Positions 45,501 to 57,500 of a stretch of DNA of 64,000 bases are shown in pieces. The stretch is from Serinus canaria (lineage: Eukaryota; Chordata; Aves; Passeriformes; Fringillidae), in the NCBI RefSeq assembly GCF_022539315.1, contig NC_066328.1, positions 1,720,621 through 1,784,620 of the forward strand. Direction: 5' to 3'. The notes beneath the pieces were generated by a model. The model saw only the letters and a list, made by a program, of their open reading frames with translations. It did not search any database and had not been told where the DNA came from. The stretch's first letter is position 1. Every line of letters begins with the position of its first letter. Position numbers and translations under genes: made by a program.

Positions 45501-48500
45501 TTGCTGCCTCTCTGATGTCCCCAGATGGGATTTTGGGTGGGAGGGAAGCTTGGAGCTCCCAGAAAGCAGTAAGAGCTGTAAGCACTACCTGGAGCACTAA
45601 CCCTGGGCCTTGTGTTTTGGGATAAACCTCATCCTGTGTGTTACAGACCTTAAGCAAAGATGATTCCAGAGCTTTTTGGACTGGTGTTCTAGGGGCACTA
45701 ACCTGGCACTGGCACAGATTTTCCAGGGAAGCTGTGGCTGTCCCAATCCTGGACAGGTCCAGGATGGGGCTTGGAGAAACCTGGTCTAGTTGAAGGTGTC
45801 CCTACCCATGGCAGAGGGTGGAATGAGATGAGCTTTAAGATCCCTTACAACCCAAACCATTCTGTGATTCTGATCCCAAAGGACTTCTTCCCTGCCTTCC
45901 TGCCTGCCAGCATCCCAGTTTCACCCCAAACTCCACTTTTCTTCCAAAAATGGGGTGGGCCCAGGAGCAGTTTCGCCAGCAGCAGTTCAGACCCAGGGAA
46001 GGAGATCTTGGCTCACATTTCTGTGCTCCAGGCAGAGGTTTCAAACCAGTTATTACAGGAGGTGGTTGCACATCAAAGGGCACATGCATGTTTTTAGGGA
46101 AAACAAAAATAGAATGAGTTCCCCTCCTGACTGGAAAATTATATGTTGTGTTTCTGGCTTAAGTGATAGATTAAAAACTGCAAGTCTTTCAGGTGTTTGG
46201 ATCACCTGAGAAGCTATTTTAGAGGTTAAAGATGCTAATGAGGGTACAGAAGATCTCCCAAGGCAAGCAACGATTAACTCAAAGAGATTGCCAGGCTGGG
46301 CTCCAAACCAGCCTACACAAACCAGCCTAATTATTCTCGTTATTCCTCCAGAAGAGCTATTTTGGTCTTGCACGTTGTTACAAACACAAAATGATGCCTC
46401 AGGTTTTAGCTTTTATATTTTTCAGAATCTGTACAGCTTTAGTGTGTGGGTCTGCGCTTCATATTAGGGGATGGTGAGCTCTCTTCACAGAGTAGGTATA
46501 CACAACAATTCCTTCTCTAGCTGGGGACCAAGGACAAATGATCCAAATCTCAGGCCCAAGAACACAAACAATGTGGACTGAACAGAGAAAAACAAGAAGA
46601 ATGGGCTAAAGCTGGAATTGGACAATTAACTCCAAGATACAAATGGAGCAGAACTTATCAAAGTGAGAGACCCTGTGACCGGCCGTGCATTTTGTGACCA
46701 TTTTGGGTTCACCTGGGGTGCAGCCCTGGCTGGGCTCTTGTGCTGCCCAAGGTGGATCCATTGAGGCCTCCTAACAAATCCCTACTTTATTCTTTAGCTC
46801 TGTCTAGTCTCTGTAGGTCAGCCTGCACAAGGCATCAGAAGAACAACCCAAGTTCCAGCAAGACAAACTGGGTGTGAAACCCTGGGGCTGTGTGGGGGTT
46901 TCTCCTCACCCATGCTCCGGCTCCTCGATGGGATCCGTGAACTCCGAGTGCACGGCGGAGTCGATGGCGCTGTCGGTCTCCACCTCGTCGTGCATCTCGT
47001 GCTGGACCAGGGTGCTGGTGTCCTCATCCGTGAAGGTCTCACACTCGCTGTAGGTGCTCTCCGAGCCCATGTAGGCACTGTCAGTCACCTCATTTGCCTG
47101 CTTAAAACAAATACACAAGAAGCAAAATTATAAGATCCTACAGCTGAGTGGGTTCGTAGCAGAGCAGGACAAAATGTGGATGAGGCAGGGAATTTTGGCT
47201 GTGTTGAATTTCTGAGCACAGAAATCCAACCTCTGGAATCACCCCAGGCCCAGGTGCTGCTCTGTGGGCACCATGGGGTGCACCTCAGCCTTTGCAGGGC
47301 TTGGGAAGCAGATCGCAGAAATAGGGACTAAATAAGAGTTGGAGGGAGGTTTTGCTGTGAGCCAGAATGGATGTGGCCAGGGCAGGAGGGATTACCACTG
47401 CTGACTCAGCAGTTCCCATCACTGCTGCTTTCTCCCACCTCATTCCAAGAGGACATGTTATTAATTCCCTGCAAAAACCACCATTCAAAACTCCCAATTA
47501 GCCCTTGGAGCACCTTTTTTTTTGTCCTGTCTGGTAAAACCTTCCATCCCTCATCAGCAAATAAACTCTTTCTAAATCTCCATTACAGCTTCTGATTTGC
47601 AGGAACTCAAATCCCCACACTTCAGCTGGAGCAGCATCTCAAATCCATCACTGAGCAGGCTCTGGCAAAGCAGCAGGGTTTGTGCTTTAAGAGACTCAGA
47701 TAGAGCAAGGAGAACTGTGTTTTCCAGTTCGGCACCCCAGGCAGGTTCAGCTTCAGTCCTGCCTGTCTGATCCCACACACAGGCAGGGACAATCCCATCT
47801 GATCCTGATCTCTGGAGAGCCATGGCAGCAGCAGCAGAACCCCCCAAAAGCCAAAGCTCTTGTTACCCCTCACAGTGCCAGCCCCTCTCCTAAGATTTGG
47901 GGATTTCCCCAGCATGCCTTGGAGCAAATCAAGGAATTTTGGGATTGCCAGTGCTGGTGCTGAGCTCCAGCTGATCCCCTGTCACTGGAGGGGCTGGGCA
48001 GAGGGGTGGAAGCCCTCCTGCCAGGCCTCCAGGTGAAGAGCTGCCCATGGAAAACCTCCTGCTCCTCCTGGAGTTCACCTGGTGGGATCCCATGTGCTCA
48101 GCTGCCCCTCCAGCACAGCAGCACAGCAAAACAGCAGCAGTTTGAATGTGGGCACGACTGAAGCAAAACCCTTTTCTCTGCCAGGGCACACAGAACAGCT
48201 TTCAAGGCTTTTCCAAAGGATTTTGTAGAAAATTATGTTTCTCAAAGTACTGTGTTCATAAAATCATGGAGTGGTTTGGCTTGGAAGGAACTTTAAAGCC
48301 CATCTCATTCCACTCCCTGCCTACTCCACTACCCCAGGTTGCTCCAAGCTCCACCCAGCCTGGCCTTGGACACTTCCAGGTGCAAAAAGGGATAGAAAAC
48401 CCTAAAGGGATGGAGAGAGAGCTGATACCAGCAATTCCCACTCCATGTGGCCACCGGGAGCAGCCAGGTGACTCAGTCCAGCCCTGCTTTGCTCGCCCAG

Positions 48501-51500
48501 TCCTTGTGCCCACCACACTCAGCAGGATGGACACAGCCAGGAGCTCCTCTTGGAAGCCTGGCTCAGCTTCCACCTGGTTTGTGGACATCAGCACCTCCAG
48601 GACACCTCCCTGAAGTTAAACATGACACAAACCTGCCCAGAGCTGGAGTCTGAAGTCAGGGACTGCTCCAGGGAACTCCACCAGGGCAGAGCCTGTGCCT
48701 GTCTTGCAGAGAGAAACAAAAGTCTCTAAAGCCCGCACCCACTTAAAAAAGCATCAATCCACCAAAACCACTTACACACCTAAAGCTGGGACATGCTTAA
48801 GTGCTTTACTGGATTTATGCTGCACCTTCTAGAAACACCATTAATGCTCCAGCAGGAGGGACAAGGGGAAGCAGAGGCTTCACCTGCCTTGGCTTGGTCA
48901 CAGATAGAGAGAGCCCGAGAGGTGACAGCAGCCACCCCCAGCTGCATATTCCCCTCCCTTCTGCCTGTTTGAAAAAGATTTCATGCCAAACTGGAAAGAA
49001 TTTTGCTTGCACACTACAAAATAAAGGCTGCTTTTTAAATACCAACCCCACCCCCCTCCTTCTCACTGGAAAAGCTTACATTTAAGCACAGGTTGAAGTA
49101 TTATAATGAGCAAATTGAAGTATTATAATAAGCAGAGAATAAAGACAACTATTGAAAGAAGCCAAAAAACCTCCAAACACTCAAATTCACGGAGTAATTT
49201 GATTAGAAACCCTGCTGTGGTTACTGCTGACCCTCTCAACACAAAACCAGGAGCTGAACAGTGCCCTTAGTCAGATGTTGAAACAAGAGGACCTTTAAGG
49301 TCCCTTCCAACCCAAACCATTCTATGATTTCTCTATCAAATTGTTCCAAAACACCTTACTGGTGGGAAATACACACATGGACAGGCTGGATTTGGGAGCA
49401 ACCCTTTTGGAGCAGGAGAAGCCACAAGCACCACATCAACCATTGTCCTTCAGCCACACTAAAGGTATGCATCAATTTATTACCTAAAAATTGAATTTTT
49501 CTTTTGTGATACCAGCCTAGATGAGGTTTCAGAAGCAAGAGAGCCCTATTAAAATTAAACCTGTGTGGACGATGAGTTAAGAAACAGCTGAAACTCTAAA
49601 CAAAGTCCTTCCCCTGAGCACAAGCGTGGAGAACTTTGCTGCACATTTCACCACAGAATCAGTAACTAAACCTCAAGAAGAGATGCCAGGAGGAGATAGG
49701 GAAACCAAGGGGGTTCAGGTATTGCCAAATGCCTGACAGAGCCAAGTCTCTGTCCCTGGGCAAGAGTGTAGGTACAGAAAGTTCTTATTTATGGCCTCAT
49801 GAGCAGCTGGTTTGTGCACTGACCCTTCAAACCCCCTGCCACAGCTCTCCTTCAGGCAGCTTTGCCTTCCTGTGAGCAGAAAGTAAACATTTTTTCCAGC
49901 TTAAAAAAAGCCAAATACACACTTTAAAAACATCCATGGGCTCAGGACAGCCAGGTTGGGCTACATCCACCCCAGAGGACTTGCCAGGAACATCAGTGCC
50001 ACGTTCAGAGGGGGGCTGGTGTCACCAATATCAGTGCATTTTGATTTCTTATCAAAAAAAAACACACCCTGAGGTGCTTCAGGCAAACCTCAGACACTGA
50101 AACTGGCACTCAGGCACACTCAGAGTTCTGAGCTGGAACAGGATCAGGGTTTGATGGAGGTACCAATCCCAAATCCAGCTCCTCCAGCAGGTATTTCCTC
50201 AGAGCCACACCTGGCTGACAGGACAGGGGCCACCCAGAGGCATCTCTGCCTGCTCAGGGAAACTCCAGGGATCTGAGAGCCCAGGTGAGCACTCCTGCTT
50301 CTGAAAGGAAATAAAAAGTGAAGTCAGCACTGGGATGATGTAACGTGCCCTGATCAGATAGGTGAGGTGCCTTTAGGAGCTTTCTCCAACAGCACCTCAT
50401 CCATCCCAGGCATCTGATGACATCTCGGAGTAAAGATTGCTTAATTAGATGTTGCAGAGTGCTATAAAACCATATGGATTTTTAAAAAAGCTGCTGCAGT
50501 GTGAGGGGAGGGATTCCTGGGAGTCACCTGCAAGCTCCAGGCAGAGACAGAAGGTTCAGCACAAGCTCAGCCAAGGCGTTGTCTTGTAAAGGAAGGCAAA
50601 GTCTGGCTCTTAGGGAGGTTCCTTCCAGGCAGGACTGTCCCTGGAGCTGTCCTGGCATCCCAAAGCTCTGCTGTCCTTGAACACAAACCCTCGGAAGGTT
50701 GGGAGGGGAGCTGAGTGACAAGGAAAAGGAAAAACAACTCTGTTTTCCCAGCAGTGTGAGCCTGTTCCTGAAGAATCCAGCCCTGACTGTGCACAGGATG
50801 TAGAGGAGATAGATCAGCTACAAAAATCCCCCTCCAAGGACACCCTGTGGCCCTGACAGCGGTGACAGTGCCAGGCTGAAAGCCAGGGAGAAGGGACACA
50901 GTTGTGCTTATAGTCCCACATGAATGCAGCTGGCCCCAGGGCAGCTCAGCCTCTGGAATGTCACTTTGGGTCCCAATATTGCCCTCTTCCCACACACCCA
51001 GGCAATGCCAGCTTCTCAGGGAAGCCAGGGAGCCTCTGCTCAGCCCTGGGTGAAGGCACCTTGCACAGCTCAGCCCCTGGAGTTGGGGTTGTTACACTCC
51101 ATCAAGGCTGGGCCAGAGAAATGTGCTGCATCTGTTTGGGCAAATCGAAAACTTACCCAGCCCAAAACCAAACCCCAAACCAACTCACAAAACACCACAG
51201 CTGGCAGGCTGTCCCAGCACCCCAAAAACCAGCAAGCACTGTCCCTGCTGGTCCAGCTCCCCAGGGAGACCCTGGCAGAGAGGAGTGTGAAGTTACACCA
51301 CAGCCCATGGAGTCACAGAATTGTGGAATGGTTTGGGTTAGAAGGGACAATAAAGTTCTGCCCAGTCCCACCTCTCCATAGAGAGGGACAATTTCCATTA
51401 GCCCAGGATGCTCCAAGCCCTGCCCAGCCTGGCCTTGGGCACTGCCAGGGATCCAGGGGCAGCCACAGCTGCTCTGGGCACCCTGTGCCAGGGCCTGCCC

Positions 51501-54500
51501 ACCCTGCCAGGGAACAATTCCTTCCCAGTATCCCATCTAAATCTCTCCTCTTTTAATCTAAACCATTCCCATGAAAAAAAATCAGGTGGATCTGCCCAGG
51601 TAACAAGTCAGGTGCATTCCCAACCTGCCCCTTCCCGGCACCTCCAGTGCTGAGCCCGGTCACTTTGGAAATCCAACCCCTCCTCACTTTGTGTCAGCTC
51701 AAAAAACCCACCTGTGGAGACATCCTGTCCGGAGCCAGGGCCAGCTCCGGGAGCTGCTTCTGCGAGGCAGGAGGGAAGCAAAGTCCAGGGGAGCCGGGAG
51801 GCTTAAGGAACGAGCTGGAATCCCAACAGAGCGCCTTTTGTTCCCGAGCTTCCGATAAGGAGCAGGAGCTCCGGCACACTTCCCTGCCGGTGAGCACAGC
51901 CTCCTCCCGCTCCCCTGGATTCCAAAATAAAAGCTCGTTTTGGGAGCCCTGCTCCGGCCAGCCCGGCTCTGGCTGCTCACACTTCCACGGAATCCATCCC
52001 CAAAGAAAAAGGTTGAATCTGAAAGCAACCTGTCGAGGTTTATCTCGGCCTTCCTGGTGTTTCTGGTGAATAATTAAGCGTTAAGTGACAAATTCCTTCC
52101 TTATAGCCACGAATAGAGGGATGTATAAAGCTTGGATTGCTCACCAGGGGCAGGTCAGAAGCACTTTTGGTGACTCAGAGTGTGGTCTCTGGCAGACAGT
52201 GACGATGCTGACCCCAAAGAAGGTTATAACCACCCCAATGCCAGCCTGCCCCCTGCAAACAGGAGCCCAGTCCTGTGGGAGAGCTGATCCATGGGATCTT
52301 CCTCTCTCCATGGCACACGGAGGCCTCGGCACCGCTCGCACCCACAAGTTCTAAGGGTTTCCTCAGGTTTTCTGTTTACTCTCCGCAAAAACCACACGTA
52401 CATCAAGCTTCCTCAGCGCTGCCTACCCAGCACAAACACACAGATTTCCTTCCATTACCTTCCCAAAGCCGGTTCTCCCCTTTTCTCTGGGTTATCATCG
52501 CTGTGCTGCGGGCCAATTGCTCCCGAGGCGCGGAGCTCAGAGCAGAGGGCACTGCTGAGCAGCACTGCCCGCAGTGTCCGGACCCTGATAGGAGCTGAGC
52601 CGATCCCAGGCCAGCCCAGATTGCTGCTACTAGCACGGCAGCAAGGAGTTATGCTTTAACCCGAGCTCTGCCTGTGCCTGCTCCTCACACCGCAGGTCAC
52701 AGCCCCTGTGCTCCTCTGCTTGTGCCTCAGGACCTCGAAAAACATCTGAACTCCCATGAGAGCACAAAGTCAGACACTGAAACGAATTAGGAAACCCCAA
52801 TCCCTGCCCTTTTTACTTCTCAAACTCTTATTGAGACTCCTCGGCTTGCACTGCTGCCCCCTCACCTCCCAGCCCTCCCGTGTCCCACAGCCCAATTCCC
52901 ACGTTCCCAATCTCACACACTCTGCTTGTGGTTCAAGATAAGGCTCCAAGGACTTTGTTTTCCAAACTCCTTCCAGCCCATTTCCTACTGGGCAAACACT
53001 TCAACTGGGATCTTTTCTGACCAGCAAAGAAATTTCTCACAGTAGCCCTGCACCTGGGTCCTGCCTTCAGGGACATCCCTGTCCCATTTACACTCCCACC
53101 CTTCCCTCTACACAGCTTGGAGTCTACAAAATAAATTAATTATTTCCTTAGTATTTTCAGGCTTTAAGATATCAAACTATCACCATGGACTGATTTGGGA
53201 GAGCTGGAGCCCTCTACTCTGGAGCCAGGCTGCCAGAGCTGGGAGTGCTCACCTGGTGAGGAAAAGGTTCCAGGGACACCTCAGAGCCCCTGCCAGGGCC
53301 TAAAGGGGCTCCAGGAGAGCTGGAGAGGGACTGGGGACAAGGGATGGAAGGACAGGACACAGGGAATGGCTTCCACTGCCAGAGGGCAGGGCTGGATGAG
53401 ATATTTGGAATTAGGAATTGTTCCCTGGGAGGGTGGGCAGGCCCTGGCACAGGGTGCCCAGAGCAGCTGGGGCTGCCCCTGGATCCCTGGCAGTCCCCAA
53501 GGCCAGGCTGGACACTGGGGCTTGGAGCAACCTGGGAGAGTGGGAGGTGTCCTTGCCCATGGCAGGGGTGGCACTGGATGGGCCTTGGGGTTCTTTCCAA
53601 TATTTCAGGATTCTGTGAGTACAAGGATAATATGGGACTGTTCACTTGCTGTCCACAGGGTTCATGGCCCTTCGTCTCTCGGTGCAGGGGAGCAGAAAGG
53701 CTTTGGGGGCAATGGGGACATTGCTCAGGGCTCCATGTGCTTCCCTACGGACAGATGAACGGACACTGAACTGCATCTGTCACATTCCACAGCCCTGCAG
53801 TTCCAGCCACCTGCAAGATTTCAAGTCCACCAGCTGCTCAGGACAAAATGATCACCAATTCCAGCAGCCAGCCCCTGGAAAGGGGCTGGCCCCTGGAATT
53901 TTTGACCATTTCATTCATGGTGCTTTCTGGTCAGCCCTGTGAGCAGAGACCTACTGAGGCCATTCCAGAAGGTGGGAATGGCTCTGGTACAGAAAACCTG
54001 AGCTCTCACCTCCATGTCCCCATTCCAACCAGGAGCCCTTCACAGCTGGGTTAGGACAGCCAGGGAACAGCTGAACCCAGGCCTGCCCTGGTGCTTTGAG
54101 CCCCTTGCACAGCTCAGAGGAGGTCCCAAAGCTCAACTTCATCTTTTCAGCCTGGCTGGCCCCTGCCAGACATGCACCCGGTGGTAACAGTGGTGTGGAG
54201 AGGAAGAGGAGGAAAAAGCCTCACCTAAAATGCTACAGATTGCAAAGCAGGGCCCTCCCAAAGGCTCTGTGCTCACCAGGCCTAGCTCTGCCTCTGAGAA
54301 GGAAAGTATTTTCCTGGGAATTCTGTACTGGGAAAGGAGGGCTCAGAAGGTCCACAGGGCTACTAGGAGGGGTCACAAGGAGCCTGCAGCAGCCTCCTCC
54401 TGTGGAAGAGGTTTTACAGTGACTTCTGTGAGCCAGAGAGAAGTTTGATAAGAGGATCCATGTTTGCCCCGGAAGAATTTTCAGCCAAGGTCGTTGACAG

Positions 54501-57500
54501 AGAAACCAAGAAAAAAAGAAGGATAAATAAGAGAAATCTGCAACTGTCTGTTCCAATGAGCACTTTGTCTTTCCTGACCAATGAGTAAAGTGTAAACTTA
54601 GGAGTTTTGTAAGAATATATAAAAAACATGCATGCTAAAATAAAAACAGGTTTGAAGCCTTCTGAAAATGGAGTGTTGCTTTGTATTGTGACTGTCTCAG
54701 CTATGACATCCTACAGCCACCCCACGTGAGCTCCCTGCAAAACACAAGGCACCAGGAATGACAGCAAAGCCTCTGGAAGCAGGTCCCCACATGCTCCCAC
54801 AACAGCTTTGGTGCTACCCCCACACAGCTGGGGCCCTGCAAGTCCCTGGTCCCCTTTGTAGAAGCTCTGAGCAGCTGGAGAAACACAGCAATGTGGATTT
54901 TTGCCCTCAAAGAAGCCTTAAGTTCAATTGCTCAACATGGAAAAAAATCCTGGCTCTAACGGAGTTAAAATTTCACAGAGTTGGTGTGTTGGCCTAAAAG
55001 CTGCTGCTCAGTGTTGCACAGAATGTCACAGAGTATTCTGAGCTGGAGCTCTCCCAGCTGCACCTGTAGGCAGGCAGGCTGAGAGAGCCAGGAGTAGCTC
55101 CTACTCCCAAAATACACAAAACTTGGGATGTGCCCAAGTCCCATTTTCCTCCCCAGATCCACTCCCCTGCTGCACAACTCCCTGCTAGACAAATAGCCAG
55201 AGGGGACGTGCCTGGGCTGGTGCAGGCTCCCAGGGAAAGCCAAATTCCCCTCTCGTGGCTGTGCAGAATGTGTTTTCCTGGCTGCTCCCAGCAGGAGCCA
55301 CGGCAGCTGCCCAGCAGATGGCAACAGTCCTGCACAAGGCACTGCAGCCGAAGGACCGACGGCTGCCCTGTCCTGCAGAGCTCAACCAGAGCCTTCCTCT
55401 GACCCTGCTGGCCCAAAACACGAGTTCCAGGGCTAAAAATCTCTATTTGGGATATTTATGGTGCTCCCAGACAGCCTTTACAGGGCACTGGCTGTGCCTC
55501 TCCTCCAGCCCACCTGAAATTAAAGATCTCCATGCCATCCCAGCCCAATCCCAGCATTTTCATGCCTCGTTTTCCTTTTTCTGCAGTCATCCTTCCCACT
55601 CTGCACTGCCCAAAGGGGCTCACCTGCTCCAGGAGCAGAGCAGAGGGGCAGAGCCCTCACCCTAGGGCAAGGCACAGTGGGTATCCTTGTGCTGCTGGGC
55701 TGATGGTTGAGCTTGGAGTTCCTTTCCAGCCTAAATAATTCCATGATCCCAAGAAAACTAACTCCAAATTCCCCTCCATGTCCCCCAGAGCATTCCAAAC
55801 GAGTCCTGTGCCTCAGCACTGAGTCATAAGCACCACAGGAGCTCTCAAGGGAGGCAAGGAGAACTCCCACCTTCCAGGCAGTCAGCAGCCAAGCTGTGCC
55901 AGCCCAGCCTGGGGGAAAACAGGGCTCAGGTGTCCAGACGGAAAAGCTCCAAGCTCCCTTACATGTGACTTTGACAAAGCAGGAAGGCTGTCATTAGTTT
56001 TTGGTGTTTCTCACCCAGCAACCACCACGCTTCCACCTGAGGCAGGAGGAACACACTGGGAGGTGATCCAAGCCAGGTGATGCTTTCCCTGCTCCAGCTG
56101 GGTGCCCAGGGATGAGGTTCCTCTTGAATGTGCCACAGAAGAGCTGCAGGGATTGGGATGGGCCCCCTGCAAGCCCAGCTGGAGGCATGAGAAGCCATGT
56201 GGCTGCAGGAGCTGCTGTTTCAGTGGAGCCATGGGAGCAGAAATTCCCTCTGGAAGCACCTTAACAGATAGCCCTGTCTGCTGGACCCTCCTGGAATGGT
56301 GCAAGAGGAGCCAGGAGATCCATGGCACATCCAGAGCCACAGCACTGGCTGAACTGGGGCAGTATCCAACATTACAAATTCCTGAGTTCCCACCTTGTCC
56401 CCTTCAAAAGCCTTCTCCTGGAGGAAGCAGGTGTTGGTGGTTCTCTCTGGAGAGCAAATACTGGGTGAAAGTCCCCAGCTCTGGGCTCTCAGGGCTTTCC
56501 ATGGATGCTGAGCTCTCCTGATGACAGTCACCAGAAGAGGACATGACTCATCAAGCAGAGCAACCTTTTTAACAAAGAGAAGACATTTTCCTGGAGACTG
56601 GCTTAAAGCACTTGTTTACACTTGTTTGAACAAACACTGAGGAGAAAAGCTCCTGTCAGAAACCAGCACTTGGAAGAGCTGAGCACTCCAGCCACTGGGA
56701 TTTTGGGCTGTTTAAGAGGGACCACAGCCAGTGCTCCACTCAATAACCACAAACTGCTCTCAGCACTTCTGCAAATGCAGCAACTCCTTCAGCTCTGATG
56801 TGACAGGGGAGGAGAAACCCCAGCTGTGCCACTTCCCCCCACAGCCCTGCCACAGCCAGAGGGGTTCAGGCAATGCCTGAGGTGTCCCAGGTGTGTTTTG
56901 GGGTGGGTTTAGCTGTGTGTCCTGCTGCAGCATCTTCTCAGGGCTGACACAGAGCCCAAAACTGCTGCTTGGTGCAGCGAGAAGTTTGCTCTGAGGAAAG
57001 GTGATGGTTTCACTTTGAAAGGTGATCCACACCACCCCCCCCAATCTCTTCTGGAGACTCCAAGCAAGAGGGGCTACAGGTATTGGGAACAGCTGCTTTT
57101 TCTGTCCTCTGCCTGGCTGACTCCCTGCTGCACCTAAGGAAGAAGGGTCTGCTGGAGCCCTCTCCAGCTCTTTTCCCAGTGCTCCCACGAGGAACACACC
57201 TTTGCTGCTCCCAGCAGGATGCTTTGTGCCACAGCTTCTCCCTCCCTGGGCCAGCTCCAGCTTTCCAAGGCACAGCACTCCAGGACATGTGGGATAAAAG
57301 GCACGTTGGGAGCTCACGGCTCAGCCAGAAGAGAACAAAAACCCCCTCTCCCCAAGACTCCAGTTTATTTTTACACTCCCAAGGCTGAGTGGTATTTCTT
57401 GAGCGTGTTCTCATTTGCAGAACCTCTACGAAATCCTGGCAGGCTGGAAATGATTTCAAATCATGTATCCAAGACAACAAGGATAATTCTTCCCCAGCAT

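Noticed and set aside
53195..53758. 187-codon plus frame and its overlapping minus frames
   Set aside because: They lie in a CR1 3' fragment. The same peptide reappears at every other CR1 copy, for example 28216-28707, 44407-45096 and 60600-61022.
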